This document shows, piece after piece, positions 8,342 through 17,906 of a stretch of 54,817 nucleotides of DNA; position 1 is the first letter of the stretch; every line of letters begins with the position of its first letter. Source of the stretch: a bacterium (GTDB lineage: Bacteria > Planctomycetota > Planctomycetia > Kolteriales > Kolteriaceae); assembly GCA_019748235.1 (NCBI GenBank), contig JAIEPU010000021.1:1-54817 (forward strand), given 5' to 3'. The translations under genes were made by a program, and so were the position numbers. Under the pieces are notes generated by a model. That model was not told the DNA's origin. It worked only from the letters and a program-made list of their open reading frames with translations, and ran no database searches.

Positions 8342-11300
8342 AGGGTCAAATACTCTTCGTCGATGTCGTGAGCCGTGATCTCTTCGGAGTCGTTCAGGAG
8401 ATAGTATCGCTCGGCTACGAGCCTCTGTTTAATGGTGGCCCGCTGCTTGAACTCGCGAAGGCGCACGGCATTGCGTCCCGTTCGTGGGATGAGTGGATTC
8501 CGGCAGATTTGAACGCCACCGTCGAACGAGAGTCAGCACGGCTGACCGCGTCCATTCAACAATCGGTGCAAACTCCCCAAGGTCGGCAAGCACTCGCTTC
8601 TAATATGGGAAGCTGGCTTCCGCGCACCGGACAATCCTTCTTCCGCGATCTGCTTCATCTAGCGGCTCAACAGATTCAAGCCATTGAAATCGTTCAATCG
8701 ATTCGAGCAGCCGGTGGGTTGAGAGGGGTGGTATTGGGTTGCGATAACAGCCCTGTTCAAAGGGGGATCGTCCTTGCTTGCCGTCGGTGTGGTGTGCCCA
8801 CCATTCAATTGGCTCATGCGATCTACGGTCACAGCAAGGCGATCGCTCGACCCGCGGGAGAGATGCACACTCTTTATTCAGATTACGTCTGCGTGTTCGG
8901 CGAGCGGGCGAAACGAGATATGATCGAAGCGGGAACGCCCGCCGATCGCATTATTGTCACCGGAGCGCCTCACTGGGAGCATTTGCCATCGTCGCTTGAG
9001 AAAGTAACTCGTGACGATGCATGCCGTCGATTGGGTCTTGATCCCGCACGCCCCGTCGTTCTATACACCGGCGGATATGCAGAAGGGGCGTCTGGATATT
9101 ATCCCTTTATCGCTCGTTGGATGGAACAAACGCTTCGATCGACGATTGATGCCTGTAAAAGTGTGGGACAAGAGGTGCAACTCATCGTTCGTCCGCATCC
9201 ACACGAACGTAGGCGATATCCGCTCGATCGTTCCACGTTAGATTCCACCGATGAAATGCTTCGTGCATGGGCGCGCGAGTTGGGACATCCGATCGCACAT
9301 CTCTCATTAGGCGATAGAATCGATCCCTTTCGTGCGGCGGACATCGCTATCGCAACGGCTGGATCTTCAATTATTCCTGAATTGATGATGACGGGCTGTC
9401 CAGTGATAGGGGTGCCGATTTTCAAAGAGGCCGGGCTGCTCTATCACGAGTCGGATGGTGTGGCGATCGCGCGTGAGCCGGCGGACATCACGCCGATTTT
9501 GCGGCGTCTGCTGAATGATGCAAGCGAACGCTCCGAAATGCTCGCGAGACAGAAAGCATCGTTGGCAGATCTGGATCAACCAGGCTTGAGCCGGCCGTCT
9601 CGCCGGATCGCGATGGCGGTCGACCGAATCGCGAGCGATGCCTTCCGGCATCAATTCCGCGCGGCGCGCATGCTTCATGGATACAAACGCCCCAGCGTAC
9701 TCTTGGCCGCTCACGATTTCTTTCCATTTGGAAAGGCGGGAACGGAGCGTTACACGAGGGACTTGGGGCACGCCTTGCAGCGGCGCGGGTACGATGTCCG
9801 CGTGATTCATCCCCGCCCCGTTTTGAATCAAGGAGAGACATGTCGGATCGAAGAGGATCATGTTGAAGGACTTCGCGTCACCCGATTGTTGATTCCCGCG
9901 AACGCTCACGGCGCGACAAGGCTCGACATGATCAAGCCTCTGCTGCGCGAGTATCTGAAGCATTCACCCGTCGACATCGTTCATGCGCAGCATCTGATGG
10001 GGCTTGGTCCGGCATTCTTGGAAACCGTGAAGGAACTCGATCTTCCGATCGTCGTCACCGCGAACGATTTTTGGCCTCTCTGCGAACAAGTGCATCTCAT
10101 GCATCCCTCGGGGCAGGTCTGCAGCGGCCCAGAGACGGTGGATAAATGCGTGCAATGCATTCGTTCGCGATTCGAAGTCAAAGAACCAGAGATCCCGCAG
10201 TATTTCTATATCCTCTCCGATCGGCATTACACGCTCAAGCGAGCGATGGACTTAGTTGATGTCGTGATCTGTCCGTCCCTCTTCTTGAAGCGAACTTACG
10301 AACGGCACGGGTTCGTCGCTTCTCGGATGATCCATTTGCCACAAGGGGCGCTGCTGAAACCGCGACGACCGAGAGAGCGACGGGCCGATGGTATCATCCG
10401 ATTCGTCTATCTCGGCCATGTGGCGTATCGCAAGGGACTCGATCTTCTCGTTCGAGCATTCAATCGAATCAAGCTGCCGAATGCGGAGCTTCATATTCAC
10501 GGGATGAACTCCGAGCCGCCGTACCTCGCGCAAATCATGGCGACGGTACCGGCCGGTGCGAAGGTGGTCTATCACGGAGAATACGCTCCGGAAGATATGC
10601 CGGCCATACTTGCGAGTGCCGATCTCGCGGTGGTTCCGTCTCGTGGCGAGAACTATCCATTCGTCATCCGTGAGATTCTTCATCAAGGCGTTCCGGTGAT
10701 CGCGTCGAACGTTGCGGGAATTCCAGAGATCGTGGCGGACGGGAAAAACGGCCGTCTCTTCCGTAACGAGGATCATCACCAACTCGGTGAAATCATGAGG
10801 GAATTAGCGGAGAATCCTTCCACGATCGAGATCCTTCGAGCGGGGATCGAGCCGATCAAGTCGATTGACGAGGATGCAGCGGAGATCGAGACGATTTATG
10901 GGCATCTCGCCGGTAAAGGCGTCATCGATGGGATCAATCTCACGCTCGTCGCACCGTCGCCTACTTCTCCCAGCGTCAGTCGCGCGGAAATAGGCAACAT
11001 CCTTGCTCATGGATTCGTTGATGCCGGCGTGCCGGTGCATGAGCAGACCAACGCCGTCCAGTCCTCTTCCGCGAACCTGCTCATCGGATATGAGGCAATT
11101 GCTTCCGTCGAAGCGATGAGTGGCATGCGGACGATCGCTCTTCAGTTTGATCCATTGAGTCATCTCAATGAAGAACGCCGGCGAGAACTGGCAACGCTTC
11201 TCGGGCGGGCGAACGAAGTTTGGACCTTCTCCGCACGCGATGCGCGTTGGTTCACCGAGAATGGGATAAAGGCGAGAGTTCTTCCGCTTGGCTTCGCCGG

Positions 11301-11859
11301 GCCGATTCCCCCTCGAACATCGGTGGAACACGATATCGACGTTCTCTTCGAGGGAAATCCCAACCAGCGTCAGTCTGTCGCAATCGCTGAACTGGAGAAG
11401 TTCTGTGAGGTTGCTCGCATTCAAGGAGCCTTCGGCGCGGCGCGAGATGACCTCTACCGGCGGGGGAAGATCGTCCTGCTCCTCAAGCCGGAGGAAACGT
11501 CGTCTATTGATCACGCTCGCGTCATTCATCTAATGCGAGCAGGCGCGCTCATCATTGCGGAAGATGCTTCCGAAAACGGATTCGGGGAATCAATCGTCAC
11601 CGCTCCCAGGAAGGAACTCGCCGAGACGGTGAAGCGATATCTTTCCGATCCGGAGCTCATCGACAGGCAGAAGGCTAAGCAAGAGAAGTGGCTCGCGGAG
11701 CATCCCCTCGGTCCGCTGCTTCGCCAATGGATGGATGACCATCAAACGACGGATATCGTCCTTCGATCGGCGACATTCCAATCTCAGGGAATCGAACCTT
11801 CCTCATTCGATGATTTAAGTGCGTCGATCCCAACGACGCCCGCCCTGATTGGTGTTTGA
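8338..11859 (+). CDS. Multidomain glycosyltransferase: three GT-B-like modules in one 1173-residue protein
   Basis: Three glycosyltransferase-like regions follow each other. Residues 1-440 resemble capsule GT-B / CDP-glycerol-transferase / UDP-GlcNAc-2-epimerase folds (VVLGCDNSPVQRG, IQLAHAIYGHS, RIIVTGAPHWEHL, LIVRPHPHERRR, TAGSSIIPELMMTGCPVIG). Residues ~450-850 are a complete GT4 enzyme (AAHDFFPFGKAGTERYTRDL, FVYLGHVAYRKGLDLLVRAF, and the donor-site segment SRGENYPFVIREILHQGVPV). Residues ~860-1140 resemble a CgeB-like GT (ALQFDPLSH, DIDVLFEGNPNQRQ, LMRAGALIIAEDASENGFGE). The start is the ATG overlapping the zinc-ribbon stop. A frame open back to 8002 runs inside that gene. The first module could transfer the CMP-nonulosonate or act as an epimerase; this is not resolvable by eye. 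No membrane segment is apparent, so it is probably cytoplasmic, acting on a lipid-linked glycan. Confidence 0.88.
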   Translation: MKGQILFVDVVSRDLFGVVQEIVSLGYEPLFNGGPLLELAKAHGIASRSWDEWIPADLNATVERESARLTASIQQSVQTPQGRQALASNMGSWLPRTGQSFFRDLLHLAAQQIQAIEIVQSIRAAGGLRGVVLGCDNSPVQRGIVLACRRCGVPTIQLAHAIYGHSKAIARPAGEMHTLYSDYVCVFGERAKRDMIEAGTPADRIIVTGAPHWEHLPSSLEKVTRDDACRRLGLDPARPVVLYTGGYAEGASGYYPFIARWMEQTLRSTIDACKSVGQEVQLIVRPHPHERRRYPLDRSTLDSTDEMLRAWARELGHPIAHLSLGDRIDPFRAADIAIATAGSSIIPELMMTGCPVIGVPIFKEAGLLYHESDGVAIAREPADITPILRRLLNDASERSEMLARQKASLADLDQPGLSRPSRRIAMAVDRIASDAFRHQFRAARMLHGYKRPSVLLAAHDFFPFGKAGTERYTRDLGHALQRRGYDVRVIHPRPVLNQGETCRIEEDHVEGLRVTRLLIPANAHGATRLDMIKPLLREYLKHSPVDIVHAQHLMGLGPAFLETVKELDLPIVVTANDFWPLCEQVHLMHPSGQVCSGPETVDKCVQCIRSRFEVKEPEIPQYFYILSDRHYTLKRAMDLVDVVICPSLFLKRTYERHGFVASRMIHLPQGALLKPRRPRERRADGIIRFVYLGHVAYRKGLDLLVRAFNRIKLPNAELHIHGMNSEPPYLAQIMATVPAGAKVVYHGEYAPEDMPAILASADLAVVPSRGENYPFVIREILHQGVPVIASNVAGIPEIVADGKNGRLFRNEDHHQLGEIMRELAENPSTIEILRAGIEPIKSIDEDAAEIETIYGHLAGKGVIDGINLTLVAPSPTSPSVSRAEIGNILAHGFVDAGVPVHEQTNAVQSSSANLLIGYEAIASVEAMSGMRTIALQFDPLSHLNEERRRELATLLGRANEVWTFSARDARWFTENGIKARVLPLGFAGPIPPRTSVEHDIDVLFEGNPNQRQSVAIAELEKFCEVARIQGAFGAARDDLYRRGKIVLLLKPEETSSIDHARVIHLMRAGALIIAEDASENGFGESIVTAPRKELAETVKRYLSDPELIDRQKAKQEKWLAEHPLGPLLRQWMDDHQTTDIVLRSATFQSQGIEPSSFDDLSASIPTTPALIGV

Positions 11860-11896
11860 GTGCGGGCCGCCGTTGCCGGTGTGATCGGAAGATTCG

Positions 11897-12802
11897 CTAC
11901 CGTTTGATTCCGGAAAGTTGTTCCAGCGCCAGCATGAGGGCTTGTGTCCCCTTGCGTTCGAATCCCTGCGCTTGGACCGCAAGATAGAGCTGCTCGGCCA
12001 GTGCGAGCCCCGGAAGCGAGATGCGCATTTTCTTCGCTTCCGCGAGAGCGATCCCCATGTCCTTGATGAAGTGCTCGACGTAGAAACCGGGTTCGAAGTC
12101 CCTCTTGACGATACGTGGACCAAGGTTGTTGATGGCCCATGAAGCCGCTCCGCCGCTTCCGACCGATTCAATCACTTTCAGCGGATCAAGACCCGATTGG
12201 TACGCGTACAGCATTGCTTCACAGACGGCGATCATGGTCGGCCCGATGAGAATCTGGTTGACCATCTTGGTGTGCTGGCCCGCGCCAGCCGGACCCTGAT
12301 GTTTGATCGTTTTGCCCATGGCTTCAAAACAGGGAGTGACCGCCTCCACATCAGCCGCGTCGCCGCCGATCATGATCGAAAGCGTTCCATTCTTCGCACC
12401 GATGTCTCCACCAGAAACGGGAGCGTCCACACTTCCGATCCCCTTCGCCTTGGCGGCTTCGTAGATTTCGATCGCCAGGCTTGGCTCACTGGTCGTCATA
12501 TCAACGATGAGATTTCCCTTTTTGGAACCCGCAATCGTTCCATGGGGCCCGAGATTCACATCGCGAACGTCGTAGGGGTAACCGACCATCGTGAAAGTGA
12601 TATCCGATTGCTCGGCAACGTCCTTCGGAGTCTTTGCCCATTTCGCCCCTTTCGCGATGAGATCTTTCCCTTTCTCCTCGGTGCGGGTGTAAATGGTCAT
12701 GGAATAGCCGGCGGACATCAAGTTGGCGCACATGGAACGACCCATGACGCCGGTGCCGATCCATCCCAGTTTGGTTTTGCCAGGTTCCGCCTTCACTCCC
12801 AT
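11897..12802 (-). CDS. NAD(P)-dependent beta-hydroxyacid dehydrogenase (3-hydroxyisobutyrate dehydrogenase-like)
   Basis: A 301-residue member of the 3-hydroxyisobutyrate / tartronate-semialdehyde reductase family, of normal length. The Rossmann motif [18 protein letters not shown] opens the protein, [19 protein letters not shown] gives the substrate-binding signature, and [13 protein letters not shown] carries the catalytic Lys. ATG 12802 ([13 protein letters not shown]) follows a GAGGAG ribosome site. A frame open to 12847 would add 15 residues. It stands alone on the minus strand, convergent with the glycosyltransferase gene, and looks like central carbon metabolism rather than glycan synthesis. 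The substrate could also be glyoxylate or succinate semialdehyde. Confidence 0.93.
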   Translation of the reverse strand: MGVKAEPGKTKLGWIGTGVMGRSMCANLMSAGYSMTIYTRTEEKGKDLIAKGAKWAKTPKDVAEQSDITFTMVGYPYDVRDVNLGPHGTIAGSKKGNLIVDMTTSEPSLAIEIYEAAKAKGIGSVDAPVSGGDIGAKNGTLSIMIGGDAADVEAVTPCFEAMGKTIKHQGPAGAGQHTKMVNQILIGPTMIAVCEAMLYAYQSGLDPLKVIESVGSGGAASWAINNLGPRIVKRDFEPGFYVEHFIKDMGIALAEAKKMRISLPGLALAEQLYLAVQAQGFERKGTQALMLALEQLSGIKR

Positions 12803-13142
12803 GAATCTCCTCACTTTCGAATGTTCTGTCTCAGCCCATGACAGCACATGGAAGTGCCTGCCATTCGGATGCGGTCATTTCTCAGCAGTCTATCGGGCGG
12901 CTGATGCTACAGCCGCATTGGGATCTCTCTAATTTCCGATTTCGCCATCGAATGGACAGACCAAATTGTTTGTGGAGGGAAAGATGAAGAATTCGCGACG
13001 GTTCGTGGCCCTTGGGGCGGGAGAGAGGAAATCATAGCAATGGAGGGTCGGGCTGACGGAGTCCGAGCAATTCCCTGGCGTTTCCATCACGGCCTGCCGG
13101 TCGACGACGTCGGGGATCACCCACACACCGGAACAGATCTTC
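12803..13142. promoter_or_regulatory. Divergent intergenic region with a 7-base-arm inverted repeat
   Basis: This 340-base gap lies between the leftward reductase and the rightward HAD gene. A perfect inverted repeat GCGGCTG-atgcta-CAGCCGC is at 12897-12916. It has no T-run, so it reads as a possible operator rather than a terminator. Minus-strand open frames over this stretch show no domain and are not called. No other feature was seen. Confidence 0.35.
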
Positions 13143-13985
13143 ATGACCAAGGCCATCAACCTGCCTGGGACTCGAATCGAGATTCTGAATCCTGAGGTTT
13201 CGCGCGGCAAGATTCGGCACGCCCTATTCGATTTCGACGGAACTCTTTCGCTGGTTCGCGAAGGATGGCAGGACGTGATGGTCCCGATGATGTTCGAATA
13301 CATCTCGGAGGTCGCGAAGGACGAGTCGACCGAAGAGGTCATGCACACGATCCGTGACTTCGTGACTCGGCTGACTGGCAAGCAAACGATCTATCAAATG
13401 TTCGAACTCGCCGATCAGATTAAGAAGCGGGGAGGAACGCCGCTCGATCCGCTCGAATACAAGCACGAATACCTTCGTCGGTTGGAGAAAAGGATTTCGG
13501 ATCGTATTGAAGGGCTCGAATCGAATTCGATCGATCCCTCGACGCTCCTCGTCCCCGGCTCGGTGGAACTGCTTGACAGCTTGCGCGAGCGAGGGGTTCG
13601 GCTCTATCTCGCGAGCGGAACGGATGAACCATTCGTGATTCGCGAAGCTCGTTTACTCGGGCTCGATCATTATTTCGACGGTGGCATTTTTGGCGCGCTC
13701 GATACTTATCAGAACTTCTCCAAAAAAATGGTGATCGATCGCATCATCAACGAAAATGACCTCAACGGCCCCGAACTCGTCGGGTTCGGTGACGGTTACG
13801 TTGAGATCGAAAACACCAAGTCCGTCGGAGGGATTGCGGTCGGCATGCCGACGCTGGAGTCAGACCCGGTTCATTGGGACGATTGGAAAAAAGAGCGTTT
13901 ACGCCAAGCCGGCGCGGATCTATTGATTCCGAACTTCGCCGAGCACGTGCCGCTCCTCGCGTTCCTCTTCAACGAGTCAACTTGA
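13143..13985 (+). CDS. HAD-superfamily hydrolase (phosphoglycolate phosphatase-like)
   Basis: A 280-residue HAD hydrolase. Motif I is ALFDFDGTLSLVREGW (nucleophile Asp and acid/base Asp two residues on), motif II is LYLASGTDE, a Lys-bearing NFSKKMVIDRII supplies motif III, and GFGDGYVEIENTK is motif IV. A helical cap domain spans about residues 45-140. The family cleaves phosphate esters. Here the substrate is unknown, with phosphoglycolate or a sugar phosphate being the usual range. A 36-residue extension (MTKAINLPGTRIEILNPEVSRGKI) precedes motif I. The gene is followed 95 bases later by an MFS transporter in the same direction, so co-transcription is likely. Confidence 0.9.
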   Translation: MTKAINLPGTRIEILNPEVSRGKIRHALFDFDGTLSLVREGWQDVMVPMMFEYISEVAKDESTEEVMHTIRDFVTRLTGKQTIYQMFELADQIKKRGGTPLDPLEYKHEYLRRLEKRISDRIEGLESNSIDPSTLLVPGSVELLDSLRERGVRLYLASGTDEPFVIREARLLGLDHYFDGGIFGALDTYQNFSKKMVIDRIINENDLNGPELVGFGDGYVEIENTKSVGGIAVGMPTLESDPVHWDDWKKERLRQAGADLLIPNFAEHVPLLAFLFNEST

Positions 13986-14080
13986 TCTTCGAGCAAATGA
14001 CGCGCGCATGATTCGCATGAACGCGAGGTTGTCCCGGCGAGTCAGTGAATGAAACGGGTGAGTGACGAGGAGTAGGCCGC

Positions 14081-15361
14081 GTGAATCGACTCTACACGTG
14101 GAACTTCCTCATCGCCTTTCTGGCTCAGACGGCTTTCACCACGACAAACTCGCTTTTGGCCCACTATTCCCGCTGGGTGGAGTTTCTCGGAGGAGACGTC
14201 GCCACCGTGGGAACGGTGAGCGCCGTCTCCGCTCTTGTCGGACTCGTGCTTCGCCCCACCATCGCACCTTGGATCGATCGGTTGGGCCCACGCTTTTGTT
14301 GGTGTGTCGCCTCCGTGGTGGTCATGCTTGCTTCGCTGGGGAATCTCTGCATCACGGAAGTTGGCCCCGCTCTCTATGTGCTTCGCAGCATCATGTCGAT
14401 CGGCATCGCCGTCGTCTTTGCGAGTGGATTGACGTACATCGCGCTCGTCACTCCGGTCGAACGGCGGGCCGAAGCAATTGGAGTGCTCGGCGCGGGTGGA
14501 TTCGCGGGATTGTTGATCGGTCCCTCCCTCGGTGATTTGTTCCTGTCCGAGGGAGTTCGAACGTACGACGACTTCGTCTGGTATTTCTGGGCTTGCATCG
14601 TGGGCGTCGGCATTTCAATGGTTTTAGTTCTTTCCAATCAACGCGCTCCGAATCATTCGCAGCATTCGCCCGGCTGGCATCCGATTGCCTTCCTTCGCAC
14701 AGTCCGCACCTATTGGCCGGGCGCGATCATGGCGGTGACGCTGGCGTTCGGCGCGTGCATGACTGTTCCGTTCGTCTTTCTCGCAAACTATGCGGATCAA
14801 CTTCCTGATTCAGATCTGGGCCCATTTTTCACGGTCTACGCTTCCGTCGGATTGATCGTTCGCTTAGGCCTTCGCTCGTGGCCCGACCAATTCGGACCGA
14901 AACGAGTGATGATGGCGGGAATGGCTCTCTTTGCACTCGGAAATTGGACATTCCTTTTCGCATCGCCCGCCCAGGCCTGGTGGATTCTTGTCGCTGGGGG
15001 GATTTGCGGAGCGGCTCACGGCTTAACTTTTCATTCGATGGTTGCCCTTGTTCTTCATCCGTTCCCTCCAGAACATCGCGGCACCGGTTCAACGTTGGCC
15101 CTCATGGGACTCGATATCGGCACCTTCTTGAGCGCTCAATCATTGGGACTTCTCATTGAACGGTTCGGGTTCCAGGCACTCTTTCACACAGTTTCTCTTT
15201 GCTGTATCGCGTCCATCGCGATCTTCGCATGGTCCGAATTTCGGAAGGGAAGCGGCCCCACACCAGACGAGTCACCGATCGATCACGACCAAATTTCAGA
15301 GGCGGCGGACGCTTTGGCTGATGTCGTCCCGCGGACCCAATGGACTAGCCGATCGGCGTGA
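14081..15361 (+). CDS. Major facilitator superfamily transporter
   Basis: A 426-residue integral membrane protein with about twelve hydrophobic segments, the standard MFS size. The loop after the second segment reads IAPWIDRLGPRFCW, a weak form of the MFS motif (acidic residue plus R-x-G-x-R/K). The equivalent in the second half is RSWPDQFGPKRVMMAGM. The start is GTG 14081, supported by GAGGAG at about 14068-14073. The C-terminal ~45 residues are hydrophilic and cytosolic. The transported compound is not predictable. It probably belongs with the HAD gene rather than with the glycan genes. Confidence 0.9.
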   Translation: MNRLYTWNFLIAFLAQTAFTTTNSLLAHYSRWVEFLGGDVATVGTVSAVSALVGLVLRPTIAPWIDRLGPRFCWCVASVVVMLASLGNLCITEVGPALYVLRSIMSIGIAVVFASGLTYIALVTPVERRAEAIGVLGAGGFAGLLIGPSLGDLFLSEGVRTYDDFVWYFWACIVGVGISMVLVLSNQRAPNHSQHSPGWHPIAFLRTVRTYWPGAIMAVTLAFGACMTVPFVFLANYADQLPDSDLGPFFTVYASVGLIVRLGLRSWPDQFGPKRVMMAGMALFALGNWTFLFASPAQAWWILVAGGICGAAHGLTFHSMVALVLHPFPPEHRGTGSTLALMGLDIGTFLSAQSLGLLIERFGFQALFHTVSLCCIASIAIFAWSEFRKGSGPTPDESPIDHDQISEAADALADVVPRTQWTSRSA

Positions 15362-15567
15362 TTATCCTCAAAAAATCAATGGTCGGCGCGGCGAGGCACC
15401 CGTCGAATAGCTCGTCTTTCCACTACGATCCGTCCCCCCCATCGAACCGGGCCTATCAATTTGCTCAAGGGACGGAATGTTTCACCGCTTCAGAGAGCAT
15501 AATGAAATGGGAGAATCCGTAGAGAAGTTTGCGGAACCGTTCGTTTGATGTCGAGGCGCGTCAGGGC

Positions 15568-16374
15568 ATGATGGCAGATGAATTACCGATCGTGCTCCTT
15601 GCCTATGGAAACCGGAAATATCTTGACGAGGCAATCGAATCGATCGAGTGGCACCGTGCAAAGGGACTGCGAAATCCGATCGAGTTATGGGCTGATCCTG
15701 CCTTCGGCTCGGTGAAGGTGGATGCGGAAATTCGCGAATTACCCTCGCAGAAGGCGAATGTTCCTCCTTATGTCCTAGCCTGGTATTTCAAAACTTGGGT
15801 GCTTCGCCATGAGGTCGAATCGAAATCAGTTCCCTTTGCATTTCTCGATACTTATGCGCGTATCCTCGATCCTGTCGCATTTCATCAAGCGGGCGAATTG
15901 AGCCGAACGTTCCAAGTCTGCCTTTCTCTCGATCCAAGGCGAATATTAGGGAGGGATTTGGGATCAGCGTTGGGAACGAATGCTGATCTGTTGAAGGCCG
16001 TGGCCGATATCCCGAAAAGTTTCCCGTTATGGAATACGGGCGTTATCTTCGTCGGTCCAGGTGAGCGGAGCCGGGCATTACTCTCACGTCTCGAGGAGAT
16101 CTCTCGTGGCTATCTTGAACGGGGCACTCCATTTCGCGAGCAGATTACGCTCGTTCAAGCGGTGGTCGAGACTGGGATTGCTCCCCTGACATTGCCGGAA
16201 AGCTACAACGTTCGCCGACCCTTTATCGAGCCAGCGGTCGTCCTGCACACGAGGCGATATGGGCACTTTTACAGTGTTCCTGAGGTCGATCGGCCGGCTC
16301 AGTTTTTGGAGAGGCAACGACATCAGCTAAAGGCTTTTCTGTTTCGCACCTTCGGACTTCAGTCATTGGTTTGA
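15568..16374 (+). CDS. GT8-like nucleotide-sugar transferase domain protein with altered DxD motif
   Basis: A 268-residue protein whose pattern matches GT-A retaining transferases. It has an N-terminal ELPIVLLAYGNRKYLDEAI, a region FAFLDTYARILDP where family members carry D-x-D, then FPLWNTGVIFVG and FREQITLVQAV near the acceptor site, and a late His (VVLHTRRYGHF). The metal-binding triad reads D-T-Y rather than D-x-D, so metal binding may be altered or lost. The start is probably ATG 15568 or 15571 (MMADELPIV). A frame open from TTG 15529 is less likely. It lies between the MFS gene and a Gmd-type dehydratase, at the re-entry into glycan genes. The family assignment is by pattern only. Confidence 0.65.
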   Translation: MMADELPIVLLAYGNRKYLDEAIESIEWHRAKGLRNPIELWADPAFGSVKVDAEIRELPSQKANVPPYVLAWYFKTWVLRHEVESKSVPFAFLDTYARILDPVAFHQAGELSRTFQVCLSLDPRRILGRDLGSALGTNADLLKAVADIPKSFPLWNTGVIFVGPGERSRALLSRLEEISRGYLERGTPFREQITLVQAVVETGIAPLTLPESYNVRRPFIEPAVVLHTRRYGHFYSVPEVDRPAQFLERQRHQLKAFLFRTFGLQSLV

Positions 16375-16644
16375 CGACCTCATTTTTGAATGGCTATAGT
16401 TCGACATTAGTATCTGCAATATCATGAGTTGCAGCTCATACTCAGGTATAAGAGTGATAAAGTATCCGAAATCGGGTGAGTATGTCGTTAGGCATACTTT
16501 TGGGTTAGTGAACAAGCAGTAAGATAGTGAATCTTTTCGACGTAGCTGAACCCAGAATTGCGGTACTGGTGATGCCTGGCCGATACCACGCATTGTGACC
16601 TGGGTGAAATGATTGCCCCCTGAGCTTGGAAGGAACCGGAGGGA
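16375..16644. other. AT-richer intergenic stretch with a possible weak terminator
   Basis: These 270 bases are richer in A+T than their surroundings. An inverted repeat AGTATG-tcgttagg-CATACT at 16479-16498 is followed by TTTT and could terminate the upstream gene. A near-perfect 16-base palindrome beginning ATGAG and ending CTCAT lies around 16423-16438. A minus-strand open frame across the region shows no domain. A promoter for the following Gmd gene is expected here but was not pinpointed. Confidence 0.3.
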
Positions 16645-17634
16645 ATGCCGAAACGCGCAATGATCTTCGGCATCACCGGCCAAGATGGTTCCTATCTTTC
16701 TGAGCTGCTCCTGCAACAGGGTTACGAAGTCCACGGCGTCCTGCGCCGACCGAGCAGCGAAACTCCCGAGCGGTTGGCGGATGTTCGGAAGCAGGTCGTT
16801 TTCCATCAGGCGGATATTCTCGATCATCACTCTATTTTCGCAGCCATTCGAAGCGTCGCACCCGATGAGATCTACAACCTGGCGGCACAAAGCTTTATTC
16901 CCGCCAGTTGGACGCATCCCGTACTGACAATGGAGTACACAGCATCGGCCGTGATCGGAATTCTCGAGGCGGTTCGGGCCTCGGGACTTACGAAAACCCG
17001 CTACTTTCAGGCGTCTTCAAGCGAAATTTTCGCCGGTTCGACCCGCTCGCCGCAGAATGAAGAGACGCCCTTCGCGCCGAGAAATCCCTACGGAAGCGCA
17101 AAGGTCTATGCACAGTGCATTACCCAGAATTACCGGCAGCATTACGACATGTATTGCGTGACAGGAATTCTCTTCAATCATGAGTCCCCCCGTCGGGGGA
17201 AAGAATTCGTCACTCGGAAGACGACACGGGGCGCGGTTCGAGTCAAACTCGGACTTCAAAGCCATCTCGAACTCGGAAATCTTGATTCTATTCGCGATTG
17301 GGGTTTCGCGGGAGACTACGTCAAGGGGATGTGGCTCAGCTTGCAGCGTGACGTTCCGGACGATTATGTGTTCGGGACGGGTGAGCCTCACACCGTGCGG
17401 GAACTCGCGGAAATCGCTTTTTCTCGGGTCGGATTGAATGCTTACGATTACATTCGCGTTGATCCGCAGCTTGTTCGCGTTGAGCCGTCGACCCGTTTAG
17501 TGGCGGATGCATCTCGCGCACGGACTAAACTTGGATGGTTTCCAGAGGTTTCTTTCAAGCAGCTGATCGAAATGATGGTTGATGCCGACCTTGATCGAGC
17601 GGCATCACCTGACCTCTATTCTCGAATGGAGTAG
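16645..17634 (+). CDS. GDP-mannose 4,6-dehydratase family protein (Gmd/Rmd-like)
   Basis: A 329-residue extended SDR of the Gmd family, converting a GDP-sugar to its 4-keto-6-deoxy form with NADP. Visible motifs: [20 protein letters not shown] at the N-terminus, IYNLAAQSFIPASW, the SSSEIFAG segment, catalytic Tyr-Lys as NPYGSAKVY, and [15 protein letters not shown], a Gmd hallmark. It differs clearly from the second Gmd at 29693-30730 and is not next to a GDP-fucose synthase. It could therefore supply GDP-4-keto-6-deoxymannose for another sugar (rhamnose, perosamine) or be an Rmd-type 4-reductase. The ATG follows GGAGGGA. Confidence 0.9.
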   Translation: MPKRAMIFGITGQDGSYLSELLLQQGYEVHGVLRRPSSETPERLADVRKQVVFHQADILDHHSIFAAIRSVAPDEIYNLAAQSFIPASWTHPVLTMEYTASAVIGILEAVRASGLTKTRYFQASSSEIFAGSTRSPQNEETPFAPRNPYGSAKVYAQCITQNYRQHYDMYCVTGILFNHESPRRGKEFVTRKTTRGAVRVKLGLQSHLELGNLDSIRDWGFAGDYVKGMWLSLQRDVPDDYVFGTGEPHTVRELAEIAFSRVGLNAYDYIRVDPQLVRVEPSTRLVADASRARTKLGWFPEVSFKQLIEMMVDADLDRAASPDLYSRME

Positions 17635-17906
17635 CACAGGTAAGCGTCTGCTGGCTCCGCATCGGGAGACGAGAATCCGTACGTGCAAACGTCAAAACGA
17701 TACCATTCAGGCGAGGGCGGATTCGTCGAATTTGAAATTGGACGATTCCATTCGCACTGAACGCAAAACTTTGTTTTGGCTATGCCTTATGGCGAATTTC
17801 TCTTGGCTCATTGGAAATGGAAGATAGGTCCGTGAGCACGTCGGACGGGGCCGCGTTGACCTGTTGGTTTTAACGACTTCGAACAACCGGTCACTCAGAG
17901 CGGCAA

